Source: Rhipidocladum racemiflorum (Eukaryota > Streptophyta > Magnoliopsida > Poales > Poaceae). Taken from it: a DNA stretch of 64,000 bases. Positions 31,504 to 43,038 of this stretch are shown one piece after another. The stretch spans positions 62,954,561 through 63,018,560 of the forward strand of contig CM070569.1 of the NCBI GenBank assembly GCA_036346355.1. Direction: 5' to 3'. Position numbers and translations under genes: made by a program. Every line of letters starts with the position of its first letter. Within the stretch, counting starts at the first letter, position 1. The notes under the pieces were generated by a model. The model did not search any database. It saw only the letters and a list, made by a program, of their open reading frames with translations, and was not told the origin of the DNA.

Positions 31504-33481
31504 GTAAATTTCAGAAAAGGTGTGACTCAGGTATTATGCTAGGTTATTCTTCTAAATCTAAAGCCTATAGAGTTTTTAATAATTCAACTGGTTTGGTTGA
31601 AGAAACCTATGATGTAAAATTCGATGAATCTAATGGCTCACAAGGTGAGCATGAGAATTTAGCTGATGCAGGTGAAGATGCCTTGATGGAAGCAATGAAG
31701 AAAATGGAAGTTGGTGAAGTAAAACCTAGAGAAGATAATGATGAGAAACCAACAACTTCCATGATGCCTCAAAATGGATCACTACAAGAAGATGAGAAGA
31801 TTCAAGAAGGATTAAATTTGATTAAGAGTCATCATACTATTGCCAAAGACCACCCCGTGGATCAAATAATTGGGGATTTCAGTAAGGGTGTTCAAACTCG
31901 ATCTAGACAAGCTTCCTTTTGTGAACATTACTCTTTTGTTTCTTGTGTTGAACCCAGAACTATAGATGAAGCTTTGGATGATGTCGATCGGATTATTGCC
32001 ATGGAAGAAGAGCTTAATAGCTTCAAGAGAAACAAAGTATGGGATTTGGTGGAACGTCCAAAAGATCAAAATGTCATAGGAACAAAGTGGGTTTTCAGAA
32101 ATAAGCAAGATGAAAATGGAATTGTCACTCGAAACAAAGCAAGATTAGTGGCACAAGGTTTTACTCAAGTAGAAGGACTGGATTATGGAGAAACTTATGC
32201 TCCTGTTGCTCGACTTGAAGCTATACGGTTCCTTCTAGCTTTTGCATGTCATTTTAATATAACTTTATTTCAAATGGATGTAAAGAGTGCTTTTCTTAAT
32301 GGAATCATTGAAGAAACTGTGTTTGTTGAGCAACCTCCTGGTTTTGAAGACTTAAAATATCCAAATCATGTATTTAAGTTATCTAAGGCTCTCTATGGTT
32401 TAAAACAAGCCCCAAGGGCATGGTATGAGAGACTTAGGAACTTTCTACTAGAAAAGAATTTCAAAATTGGGAAAGTTGACCCAACACTCTTTTTAAAAGA
32501 CTTCAATGGTGCATTAATGATTTGCCAAATCTATGTTGATGATATAATCTTTGGTTGTACTAATCACTCTCTTTGCAAGGAATTCAGTGATTTGATGGCA
32601 AAGGAATTTGAGATGTCAATGATAGGGGAACTTACATTCTTCCTTGGATTTCAAATCAAGCAATTAAAAAGGGGAACTTTCATATCACAAGAAAAATACA
32701 TCAAGGATCTCCTTAAACGCTTCAAATTGGATGAATGCAAGCCACTCAAGACACCTATGGCAACAAACACACATCTTGATCAAGATATAGGAGGTAAGTA
32801 TATTGACCAAAAACTCTTTAGATCCATGATTGGATCTTTACTCTACTTGACAAAGATCTAGGCCTGATATCATGTTTAGTGTCTCAGATGTGTGCTAGAT
32901 TTCATCTGCTCCTAAAGAAGTACATCTTAGTGCCGTAAAAAGAATTTTCAGATATTTAAAGCACACTTCAACTATAGGCTTGTGGTACCCTAAGGGTGCT
33001 TCTTTCAATCTAATTGGCTACTCAGATTACGATTATGCCGTGCAAAATAGATCGAAAAAGCACTTCGGGGTTGTCACCGCTTGGAAGGTCTTTAGTATCT
33101 TGGTGCTCTAAAAAGCAAAACTCAGAGCATCGCTTCATCGCCGAGGCTGAATATGTGGCTGCTGGCGGTTGTTGTGCTCAGATTTTATTCATCAAACAAA
33201 CCTTTCTTGATTACGGCATTAAGTTTGAAAATGTACCTCTTCTCTGTGATAATGAAAGTGCAGTGAAAATAGCAAACAATCCGGTCCAGCACTCACGAAC
33301 TAAGCATATTGAGATCCGACATCACTTCATTAGAGATCATGTTGGCAAAAAGGATATTATGCTTAGTTATGTTAGAACTGATGACCAATTAGCTGATATT
33401 TTCACCAAACCTTTAGATGAAGCCAGATTTTCAAGACTGAGAAATGAATTGAATATTATTGATCTTTCAAATGTTGTTTAA
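31422..33481 (+). pseudogene. Copia reverse transcriptase and RNase H
   Basis: The frame 31422-32861 carries the integrase tail (Arg-Val-Phe-Gly-Cys-Lys), an acidic linker and RT. RT starts with Trp-Val-Phe-Arg-Asn-Lys and Gln-Met-Asp-Val-Lys-Ser-Ala-Phe-Leu-Asn-Gly, and keeps an intact Tyr-Val-Asp-Asp box near 32532. A stop at 32859-32861 and lost frame follow. RNase H resumes at about 33014 (Ser-Trp-Cys-Ser-Lys-Lys-Gln; Glu-Ala-Glu-Tyr; Cys-Asp-Asn-Glu-Ser-Ala; His-Ile-Glu-Ile-Arg-His-His-Phe-Ile-Arg) and ends at 33481. The domains and order are diagnostic of Ty1/copia. Confidence 0.92.
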
Positions 33482-34404
33482 AGCTTGACTTCTTATTTGA
33501 ACTATTTGCTTGTTGATTTACCTTGCAAGTTTTCGGAGTTTTTAACATTAAGGGGGAGTCAAGAATGTTTCCCAATACATCTCTTGTCACCTAATTATGT
33601 TAACAAAAATTAGTAGTGCTGATGCAAGTAAATTTTTTTTTTAAAAAAAAAAGGGAAATATATTACAATTACTTAAAAATTAGCTAGCCTCTCAGCACAT
33701 GAGTTCTCTTTATCAAGCTTGAGTTTGTCTATAATCCTGCTTAAAAAAAGTGGAACTCATACAAATTAAGAATTCTAAAGTTCTTCAATCTCTTTTTTGC
33801 AAGTTCACAACGGACTCAGTGACAACAGTGGGTTTTCCATCTACGACAGACCACTCTTGCTCAGAACACATTCACGACAGACTAAAGAAAGTCAGTCCGT
33901 TGTAAATGTCCTTCTTGCAAAACTGGTCCGGCGTAAATAGAAAACTTACTGTTTTTCTCAAAAGAGTCCTGTGTGCTCTTGCAATTGCCAGTTTAGTGAG
34001 GAAGTTGTCTTTTCAATTGGCCAACCAAACTCTTAAAGTCACTCTCACTTCCGCTGCGATTACTATTACTCTAATAGTAACTTTTGGTCTGCCTCCTCCC
34101 AACACTCCCTTGTCCTCAAATCCATCTCAGAAAATTACCACTCTCCCTCTCTACTTCCTCTCCCGAGCAACATTCCTTTCTCCATCGAAGCAAACCCTAA
34201 CCGGTGTCACGACGGTGCTCGATTTGCTCGGAGAAGTGTGTTCAGAAGTGGTAAGCTTTCTCTTCTGCTTTGATCAAACCTTAGTCCTAGAAATCTTTGT
34301 CTTAAGGTCTTTCCTCTTATCTCTGTAGACTTAGTGCATTGCGTCGATTCTTGCGCCGATCTGAGGTCTGAAAGACAAAGTGAGTCTGTTAGGTGTTTGA
34401 CGAA
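33482..34404 (+). other. Leader between copia pol and the third ORF, with host-gene-like features
   Basis: No domain-bearing frame. It holds another cluster of CAACGGAC / GTCCGTTGTAA motifs (about 33805-33945), a CT-rich stretch, a telo-box AAACCCTAA at 34192-34200, and a possible short intron (GTAAGC at 34251 to TCTGTAG at 34328) just before the third ORF. The whole looks like a plant 5' leader. Confidence 0.4.
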
Positions 34405-37006
34405 ATGCCTAGGAGAAAAGACACAGATAAAAGAAGTTTGATGGATAGACTTGGTGAGATAGTGTCAAAGAAGAAACTTAAATCCACCCAGTCTTCACAA
34501 GGGACAAGACATCTAGAGGATACTGCACCTGGCTTGGTTACAAAGGTCACAACATCAAAGCCTCCTAGAAAAGATAAGCAACTCTTGTATCTGATCCAGT
34601 TTATGAGTCTGAATCTGATGATGCTGATTATGAGCCAAGTAGGGATCTCAGTTCTGAAGAAGAGAACCTAAGTCCTGAGATTGATATGTTAAGTGGAAAT
34701 GAGCTAGCTACCCTTGGAGGAAAAAGGCTGAGGTCAATCAGGCTAGTAAATGAAAGAAGTTGGTTTCCTTTTGATAAACCCCCACTAGATGAGAAGTTCA
34801 TCACACTTCTTCAGAAAAACATCTTTTTGGGATATAAGAATAGACATGACAAAAAGGGAATGAAGATATCTGCCTTGAGTAAACATCAATTTGTAGATTG
34901 GAATCAAATTTGCTCCATAACTAGATCATACCACATACTTGATTGTGTTAGATCTACCCCAGGATTGCTGGAAATGGTGTCAGGCAATATTTCCTCATGG
35001 AATGAAGATAGAATCCTAGAATTCTATTCATCTTTGCTGGTAAACAAAAGAAGACACTATATTCTATTCTCTATAGATGGAAAAATAAGAAAAGTAAGGT
35101 CACCACACTTTGAATCAGCAATTGGAGCTGCAGGACCTCAAGTTAATGTAACAAGGATTCATGACAAAATGTTTCCTGAAATAGATGGAGACAAATTGGA
35201 GATATGCTCGATCTTCAGCTTTCAAATCATATTTATAGAGATATCACAGAAGAAAACTTCAATGCAAATCGAGCTAGTTGTTTGTCCGAGAAGCTAAAAC
35301 ACCGCTCTTGATCTTAAGGCATACAGCTTTTTCCAAAATCTGGTTATAAAGAAGGTGTCACTCCGGTGTTGGCTTGGCTACTTCATCTAATCCTCTCAAA
35401 GCAACCCATTGACTGATAGATTACATTTTTGGAGAAATGGAGGAAGCAATTTATAGAAGAATGGGAGTCCACTACCTTTTGCTCAAGAAATATCCGCATC
35501 TTTGCTAGCCCAAGGGATAATTTCACAAAGAAGAAAGTAGTAGATCCTTTACTGTAAACCAAAGAAATACAGGTTGCTTAAACTACCCACAAGTTGCCGC
35601 ACAAGTACCTAGAGTGCGCCTACATCAATTGATCCAAGTGATCATGAGGGAGACAAAGGATGACAAATTTCACTCATGATGGAGATGATCAACCTGCTTC
35701 AAGCCATCACAGTTCGAGATCATCACAAAGATTAGTCATCATACTCCAAGACTCAATACTCCTAGCTATCATAGCCATCCTCCTGTTACTCAGTCCATTG
35801 CACCTCCTCAGCCTGAAGACTTTGAGAATACAGAAATTCTTGGAGGAAGTTCTCAGAGAACTTTGCAACAATCTGATGCACAAGATGAAGCAACTCAGAT
35901 TTTCCTCAGTTCTCAATCCAATCATGAAGCAGATGTTGCACTCAGCCAAGGTGGACATTTCAGTCCTAGTCACATTTCTCCAGTTTCAAGTCATCGCACC
36001 CTACCTCCAGCAGAACATTCAGTAATGGGTTTTCCTTCTCAAAGATGATGTAACATCAAGGAGATGAACTTGGAGAAATTGATAAGCTAAGAGAGCTTGT
36101 CTTTGCATCAAGATTTGTTCAAGATCAGAATTCAGACTGCAAAGACATGATCATGAAGCAGAGGCTCTAGAGTTCCTCAAAATTTTTCAAGACCACAAAG
36201 ACTTCCATCACTCTGCTCATGAAAATATAGGAGAAAATCCAGATGATAGACAACATCATGCTTGGAATGAGGAACAGCCTGCTTGGTTCAATCTTTTTGA
36301 AACAAGATACAACTCAGAATTGAAGGATGTCCAAGAAAAATTTGCTGAAGAACAGAGGTTAGCTGCGTTAAGGCACACTGAGCACATGGCTGCTCATCAG
36401 CAATATCATGATCAAGTTCAGAAAACTCATGAGTTGATGAGTAAGATGTATCAAGAACAGGGCAGATTAAAGGATGAGACTTCAAAGAATTTTGATATGC
36501 TCAAGAGTAATCAATGGGATCTAAGGACTTGGCTCACCCAAGTAAACACCAATCAAAACTTGCTCAAAGACAGGCTTTATGACCTCAATACCAAGCTGAA
36601 TACTCAAGATACCAAGTTTCATCGGTTTGCTGATTTCTCAGAGAAGATGTTTAAGACCAATGATGACACAATTCATGGTGTAGAACACACTCTTCGAGGC
36701 TATATTGATCACTTTGATACTTCAATGACAAATTTGGTATCAAATCAAGAACAGCTTGGTGACATCATCTTTGATCAGACAAATCCAATCATTGACTCTG
36801 TTCATGATCTTCAAGAAAACTTTCAGAACTGGACAGTTGAGTCTCAGCCAGGAGATCCAGATTATCCAAGTTGGCATGATCAAGCTATGTTTTCAGCAGC
36901 ACAACAATCAGAACAAGCTACTCCAGCTCAGTCCTCTCCGAGGCGCAGTGTCAGTCAAAGAGCTTCGACTTTGTTCAAAAGAACTTTCTCCAGGCGCAAG
37001 AAGTGA
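34405..37006 (+). pseudogene. Third ORF downstream of copia pol (position of the SIRE 'envelope-like' frame)
   Basis: It starts at ATG 34405 (Met-Pro-Arg-Arg-Lys-Asp) with a basic N-terminus. A frameshift near 34590 leads to an acidic Ser/Glu-rich part. A globular segment at 34686-35297 contains Phe-Pro-Phe-Asp-Lys-Pro-Pro-Leu and Ser-Thr-Pro-Gly-Leu-Leu. It becomes fragmentary (35300-36290) and resumes as a long Gln/Glu-rich coiled coil (36320-37006) ending in a basic Arg-Arg-Lys-Lys tail. I see no signal peptide or convincing membrane segment, so calling it an envelope protein rests only on position. The globular part resembles plant retrotransposon-associated proteins of unknown function. 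Confidence 0.5.
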
Positions 37007-37301
37007 TATTCTTTTTGGAGAGTTGATGCCAAAGGGGGAGAAATTAGTCTAGAGAGTAGTAGAAGTAAACGTGTGAACTTGTGTTTGCTTAACTTTGGTC
37101 TGTTGCTTCTTCTGCCTGTTTAGACTACTTGCTGAGTTTCTCTTAATCATAATTACTCTATTGTGTGTTCTTGTTAAATTTAAGCACGGTTTTAGGGGGA
37201 GCTCATTCTTTTAAATTATACTTTTGTTCTGTCAGACTAACATTCTTTTGCAGAAGAAGGAAAGTTTTTATCTGAAAACAAGAAGGTTGTCATCAATCAC
37301 C

Positions 37302-37314
37302 AAAAAGGGGGAGA
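37302..37314 (+). other. Copia polypurine tract
   Basis: AAAAAGGGGGAGA one base before the 3' LTR start at 37316; the plus-strand priming site. Confidence 0.88.
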
Positions 37315-37315
37315 T

Positions 37316-38752
37316 TGAAAGCATCTAGGCCCCCTAATAATTTGTTTAAATTATTTGTTGGGTTTTGGTGCTTGATGATCAACTAAATCAGTCTTATCAG
37401 ATTTCATCAGAAAAGAGGATCAAGATTAAGGTTTCATTATTCTTAGTCCTTTAGCTCATAAGTCTTTTCAAGTCTTTTTAGATAAGTTTTTCCTGTTTCA
37501 ACTGCACTATAAAGAGGGACTATGCACAAGTTCAATTCTTGGTTCCTAGGATTTCTCTTTAAAAACAACTTGGGGCTTAAGCTAAATCTTTTCAGTCCTT
37601 TAATAAACCTTGTTTGAGTTCATATACTTCTCAAATCAAATTCTAACAGAACTCAAACCGAGCGCTTCCCATTTGCAACGGACCAAGTTTTTGGGTCTCA
37701 TATGCGGTTGTATTTTCCTTGAAAATCTCTCAAGTGCTTTTAAGCTACAACGGACCAAAAGCTTCCATTTACAATGCACCATCTTTTGGGTCCGTTGTAA
37801 ACATAAAACTTCTTGGTTTCTCGTGTTCAATCCAATTCTTTTGTTGATGTATAACCAAGAAGCTCTCCTTCCGCGACGGACCAAGTTTTTGGGTCCGTTG
37901 TAAACTTGTTCTTAAAACTCTCCCAACGGACCAAAGATTTGCTCAAAGCATGTGTCTGACGGACCAACTTTCTTGGTCCGACGTAGATGCCTTTTTCATT
38001 TGGTTTGGGTCCGTAGTTCATTGAGCCTCTTGCATATTTTATCAAACCTTGTCGATACAATCATTTTGAGTTGTCTTTTCACCGACATTGGCAAACGGCT
38101 ACTGTTGCCAATAACGGCTATTTGCTTCCTCGTAGCCTATTTAAACAGTTCAGGCTCTTCCAAAACAGAACTTTTACATCTCTTTGACATCTAGCATCCG
38201 AAGCCAAAATTCCAAAAGAGATCAAGCTCCACTCTGAAAAACAAAAATCCTACACTCTTACGGCTCGGTAAAGTCTAGTTTCGCTTGTTTCTAGTGAACC
38301 AAGAGACAGGCTTGTGGATGGTCTATTACTCTTGGAACTAGCTGTTCCTAGACGGTTTGATGGTGATTTTAGTGCGACTGTCCAACCGTGTTTGTGGAAG
38401 GCCACTATTATTGTGAAGAGGTTTTGACTCACCTCACCAAAGTGGTAAAAAGAGTTACAATAGTGAAAATCCAAGATCGCCTCTGTGAGTTACTGGAGGA
38501 GCAATACTTCTGAGGAAGTGCTCTAACGGGGACGTAGGAGATTTCTCTCTGAACCTCGGTGAAAAATCTCTTGTCTCTGTGTGATAGTTTGTCTTTTTCT
38601 TGTTCTCACTATTGCTTAAGTTGTTCTTAGTCTGTTGGTGCTTATTCTGTTTATCTGCTTAGATCTTATCTTTAAACTGTTTAGTTTGTCTTGTTTAAAT
38701 TGTTTAAAATTGCCTATTCACCCCCCCCCTCTAGGCCTTACCGATCCTTTCA
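37316..38752 (+). repeat. 3' LTR of the copia element
   Basis: 1437 bp, colinear with 26598-28048 with substitutions and small deletions. It carries the same GGACC/GGTCC motif cluster. The TSD ACAAC follows. Confidence 0.93.
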
Positions 38753-39058
38753 ACAACCCTACTCCAGTATATGTGGTTCAAGGTCTGTAAAGCTGTGTAC
38801 ACTTTGTCCCGTGTCCTCTTCCACAGTGGTTAGGAGGGGTTAAATACAAGATCCTAAGCTGTATACATGGTAACTACCCCCTATAATTACGCCACGCTTC
38901 CATATCTTCCGCACCTATGATCCGGAGCCCTTGAATCGCGCCTCATTTTGAATTTTCGGCGCACCCTCCCTGGATCTAGATCCGGTGGATTGGTTGCCAC
39001 TCTCCTTCCTGGTGGTTTGACTGAGCCCCCCGACCATCCACCTGAGCATCCGCTTAGC
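38753..39058. repeat. Right half of the older LTR-like repeat
   Basis: Continues the sequence interrupted at 26597. No coding content was recognised. Confidence 0.4.
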
Positions 39059-39705
39059 CTATTCGAGCATGGTCGCTCGTACCTGCCCCGCGTGCTCGTA
39101 GCCGAGCATTCTGTTTTTTAACAGGCGGACGTGTATGCTTGTTGCTCGGGCGCTTTCCTCGGGTATTCCCCCGAGGGCGTTGTATGGTCGGTGGTTTTTG
39201 GGCCGCTGGGGCAAAATGGTCTTTATGGTGAATAGTTCAATCCCGACAAGTACAATGTGCACATGTAGTGAGTAGTGTGCTATTATGTAGCAATCTATTT
39301 TTTGTAGGCTCTTGCGAGGGATATCGATCTCATGCAAAGTAAAAAGTAGTGCACTAATTAAGTTTGAAAATTTGTATGTAAAAGGTTGAGTGTATTATGC
39401 ATGTACATACCTTAGAGAAAATGTATGTGCCGTTGACCAGGACTAACATGTGATGCATGACGTAGAAGCTGCACAGTTCATCGCACCCCTGTTGATGACA
39501 CAGTGAACAAAGGAAACCAAATTAGAAGGCGAAGAATAGATGCGAGGAAGAATCGCATGCTACGCACTTGTACCTTGAAGCGATGCCACTCCAGCTCGTC
39601 GTCTCGTTCATCGTTGTGTTGGCCTTTTTCGACAATGTAAGGCAAGAAAACTCTGTATACAATGAAAACATGCCATTTAGTATAAAAAAATGAACAATTA
39701 GCCAT
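39059..39705 (-). pseudogene. Fragment of a spliced gene, possibly C48 (Ulp1-like) protease from a transposon
   Basis: Minus-strand pieces look like exons. One ends Leu-Glu-Trp-His-Arg-Phe-Lys before AAG|GTACAA (about 39580). The next begins after a CAACAG acceptor (about 39488), reads Cys-Asp-Glu-Leu-Cys-Ser-Phe-Tyr-Val-Met-His-His-Met, and ends AAG|GTATGT (about 39415). A third runs to 39059. The Cys-(Ser/Gly)-Phe-Tyr-Val segment resembles the catalytic-Cys region of Ulp1-type proteases, which occur in some CACTA and MULE elements. This is a weak match without the rest of the domain. Confidence 0.3.
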
Positions 39706-39742
39706 ATGAGAATTAATAAGATCTAGAGCCCATTTAGGAAAC

Positions 39743-40181
39743 TTAAAAAAGGAAAGTAGATAAAGAGGAATACTGGCAAAGACAGGATTTAATCAAAATT
39801 AATCGGCCACTGTAGGAAAGGAGTTTGCCCCTCCACCCTGCAATCCTTTTACGAATCTTATCAACAAGAGGTTGAAAATCTTCCCTCTTAATTTTGTCCC
39901 AATGGAGGGGAATACCAAGATATTTAATAGAAAAAAAGCCAATCTTACAACAGAAAAATACCTGCATAGCGATATGTCTCATCTTTATCACAACCAATAG
40001 AGATCAGCTCACTTTTGTGAAAATTAATTCTCATACTAGACATTTGTTCAAAACAAGTTAAGTACCATTTAATATGCAAGACAAAGTTCTCATTATTCTT
40101 AATGAAAATAAGAGTATCGTCATCATATTGTAAACTAACTATACCCCCAGTGCAGAAATCTTCACACAAACCACCTATCAA
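39743..40181 (-). pseudogene. LINE (non-LTR) reverse transcriptase fragment
   Basis: Two overlapping minus frames carry RT pieces typical of plant LINEs: Leu-Gln-Tyr-Asp-Asp-Asp-Thr-Leu-Ile-Phe (variant of the Tyr-Ala-Asp-Asp box, near 40130), then Lys-Tyr-Leu-Gly-Ile-Pro-Leu, Trp-Arg-Gly-Lys-Leu-Leu-Ser-Tyr-Ser-Gly-Arg and Leu-Ile-Lys-Ser. A frameshift separates them near 39960. Both ends are truncated and no poly(A) tail was identified. Confidence 0.75.
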
Positions 40182-41353
40182 ACCAACATTAGCATCTTTT
40201 TGTAAAATTTTGGCAAAAACATGGAATCTCCTTTTAACATCGTTTTAATTATACAGATATAATAGCTATATCTATATGGACAATAGACACATGGTCCATT
40301 TCTAGCACCATGAGGTAAATGCGTGACAAACTATGATTGATTCTCTCGCTGATCAATCGCGCAGCTTCCATCAGATGTTTGCGTTATAGCACCAATTACA
40401 CCACTCCGACAATAATGCTCGTTCTATCAAGAGATATGACCTGACACCTCCCGTGCGTACCAAGCAAGCAAGCTAGCTAGGGTAGTCAATCATCGCTCGT
40501 CGCGGTCCGAGCGAGTCATGGGCGAACGGTATATGAGAGCATGTACAAAATGCTGAGTAGTTGTTACTTCATAAGATTTTTGACGAGATGAAAAGCGAAG
40601 GAGAAGAGAGATAATAGCCGCTCTTTCATGAATAAACGGTTTTATAAATAGTTTTAGACTGTTTGTATCATTATATAGACAGTCTATTCGTTGTATGAGA
40701 GGTTATTATAGATACTTATATAAATAATTTATTGTACAAATTATCTTTTAAATTTTCTATAGATGATATAAAAATATATTATAGACAACGATTACCTGTA
40801 CTATTGTACTTGCTCGAGCGTTGTGCCCGTCATCATCGCCGTCTAGCAGACCGTCGGGCCGTTTCTGTGGGTCACGACAAAGTAAGAAGAAAAATAACGG
40901 CTCGCCGAACAAAGATGACGCGGGGTTGCCGACAATACCTAGCTGGAGTCTCTCCTCTTCGAAAGCCCGTGAACATTGGCCTTTGGCCCATCAAAACTCA
41001 AAAGTTGCAATAATTAATCTTCTCCGCATTGCACGATTTTGATGGAGCACCTCCCAGGAATGCAACCCAAGACAGTTACAAAACATGAGGTTAATTGAGG
41101 CTGTGAAACTAGAGTACAAAACACGTCACCGACCACCTGCCAACAGAAGCAGACTATAGTGAATGCTGTGATGAATATTCCTCGGAAGTCCGGGACCATG
41201 GTGATCGATCACGCCACTACTCGCATCTCACGAGTCGACACCAAGACTCGCACGAACGCAAGCACAATACACCCTAGATATATAGCTACAGTGACCCACT
41301 GTTTGTCCGCCGGCTGGGGCTAATTAACCGTTCTAAAGTCACTATCTTTGATT

Positions 41354-41356
<3 letters not shown>
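40182..41356. other. No gene seen
   Basis: Intergenic sequence. The open frames at 40732-41013 show no recognisable domain and span composition changes. Confidence 0.5.

Positions 41357-41406
<50 letters not shown>
41357..41406. repeat. TA dinucleotide microsatellite
   Basis: About 24 uninterrupted TA units, immediately before the 450-bp repeat copies. Confidence 0.95.
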
Positions 41407-42554
41407 TAGAAACGCAAGCGCGGCGCACGCCGCGCGCGTGAATGAAAAATATATTTTTTTTTCGGAGGAAAAACAGATCACGGAAACATTTTTCCCATGC
41501 TCCGGAGAGTAAACGGATCACGAAAATATTTTTTTCGAAGAAAACGGAGAAAGGACCTGAACGAAAAGTGCAGTGACCTATTTGTTATAATTTTGGACCT
41601 GTTCGCTATTTTGCATAAGTAAGAAAGGGCTCGTTCGCAATTCGTATTTAACGGGAGGCTCTTTGTGTAAAACGGCGAACGGAGACCTAAACGCGAATCG
41701 GGAAAAAATATTTTACACTCACAGAAAATTACAAAGGACTTATTCGTAAATGGAAAGGACCTATCCGTAATTCCAAAGAATCGAAGGATTTTTTTGCAAG
41801 AAAGGGAGAGAGAGTGGGTGGGGGTGACGTGGGGGGCTGTGGTGACCGGAAAGCTTCGAGGAATATAGCTGTGCGTCGCGCGCGTGAACGAAAAATATTT
41901 TTTATTTTTTTTCGGAGGAAAAACAGACCACGGAAACATTTTTTCCATGCTCCAGAGAGTAAACGGACCACGAAAATATTTTTTTCGAGGAAAACAGAGA
42001 AAGGACCTGAACGAAAAGTGCAGAGACCTATTTGTTATAATTTTGGACTGTTCGCTATTTTGAATAAGTAAGAAAGGGCTCGCTCGCAATTCGTATTTAA
42101 CGGGAGGATCTTTGTGTAAAACGGCGAACGGAGGACCTAAACACGAATCGGAAAAAATATTTTACACTTACAGAAAATCACAAAGGACTTATTCGTAAAT
42201 GGAAAGGACCTATCCGTAATTCCAAAGAATCGGAGGATTTTTTTGCAAGAAAGGGAGAGAGTGGGTGGGGGTGACGTGGGGGGCTGTGGTGACCGGAAAG
42301 CTTCGAGGAATATAGCTGGGAGTATTCGTATTTAACGGGAGGCTCTTTGTGTAAAACGGCGAACGGAGGACCTAAACGCGAATCGGGAAAAAATATTTTA
42401 CTCACAGAAAATCACAAAAGACTTATTCGTAAATGGAAAGGACCTATCCGTAATTCTAAAGAATCGGAGGATTTTTTGCAAGAAAGGGAGAGAGTGGGCG
42501 GGGGTGACGTGGGGGGCTGTGGTGATCGGAAAGCTTCGAGGAATATAGCTGGGA

Positions 42555-42555
<1 letters not shown>
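41407..42555 (+). repeat. Tandem repeat of about 450 bp, two full copies and one partial
   Basis: Copies run at about 41407-41870, 41871-42318 and 42319-42555 (partial, lacking the first half). Each full copy starts with CGCGCGCGTGAA, has the same internal blocks and ends GGAATATAGCTG. Identity between copies is high by eye, so the duplication is recent. The copies begin beside a TATATACTAGAAACGCAAGC sequence reminiscent of some Helitron 5' ends, but no CTRR tail was paired. The family recurs near 4.6 kb. Confidence 0.75.

Positions 42556-42594
<39 letters not shown>
42556..42594. repeat. TA microsatellite, left flank of the foldback MITE
   Basis: A TA run followed by GT repeats and a G-run (about 42609-42618). 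Confidence 0.95.
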
Positions 42595-42609
<15 letters not shown>

Positions 42610-42629
42610 GGGGGGGGGCATATTCTGTG

Positions 42630-42950
42630 CAAACCTCTCTTACTGTGAAAACCACGTGTAAAAGTTTTGAAAAATTCTCAAAAAATTGTCATAGGTAGGG
42701 GAGGTGAGGTTCTACAACCCTGTAAAATTTGAGGACCAAACTCAATCGCATTTGGAAGATATGAAAAAGATAAATTGCAAAATGAATAGTGCTAAACAGT
42801 GAAAACTTACTATTCATACTAAATTTGTCTTTTTCATATCTTTCAAATGCGATTGAGTTTGGTCTTCAAATTTTACAGAGTTGTAGAATCTCACCTCCCC
42901 TACATATGAGAATTTTTCAAAACCTTTACATGTGGTTTTCACGGTAAGGA

Positions 42951-42955
<5 letters not shown>
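42630..42955. mobile_element. Foldback MITE between TA microsatellites (Micron-like)
   Basis: The two halves are near-complete inverted repeats. CTTACTGTGAAAACCAC near 42639 pairs with GTGGTTTTCACGGTAAG at 42932-42948. AACTCAATCGCATTTGGAAG pairs with CTTTCAAATGCGATTGAGTT, around a centre near 42795. It is noncoding. TA tracts flank it on both sides, as described for rice Micron MITEs, which insert into TA microsatellites. Assignment to Micron rests on this context only. Confidence 0.7.

Positions 42956-43010
<55 letters not shown>
42955..43010. repeat. TA microsatellite, right flank of the foldback MITE
   Basis: About 28 TA units. Confidence 0.95.
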
Positions 43011-43014
<4 letters not shown>

Positions 43015-43038
43015 TAGTTATAGTTATAGACACACACG

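Larger units (their letters stand above)
26598..38752 (+). mobile_element. Complete but decayed Ty1/copia element, SIRE/Maximus type
   Basis: 12.2 kb with LTRs of 1451 and 1437 bp, a perfect 5-bp duplication ACAAC (26593-26597 and 38753-38757), an initiator-Met-type PBS and a polypurine tract. The order is gag, protease, integrase, RT and RNase H, which is the copia order. About 3.5 kb of extra coding sequence follows pol, as in the SIRE/Maximus group whose members carry an additional 'envelope-like' frame. Several frameshifts and stops interrupt gag, pol and the third ORF. Confidence 0.93.

Noticed and set aside
42398..42655. Tyr/Ile repeat-containing frames
   Set aside because: They are translations of the TA and GT microsatellites.
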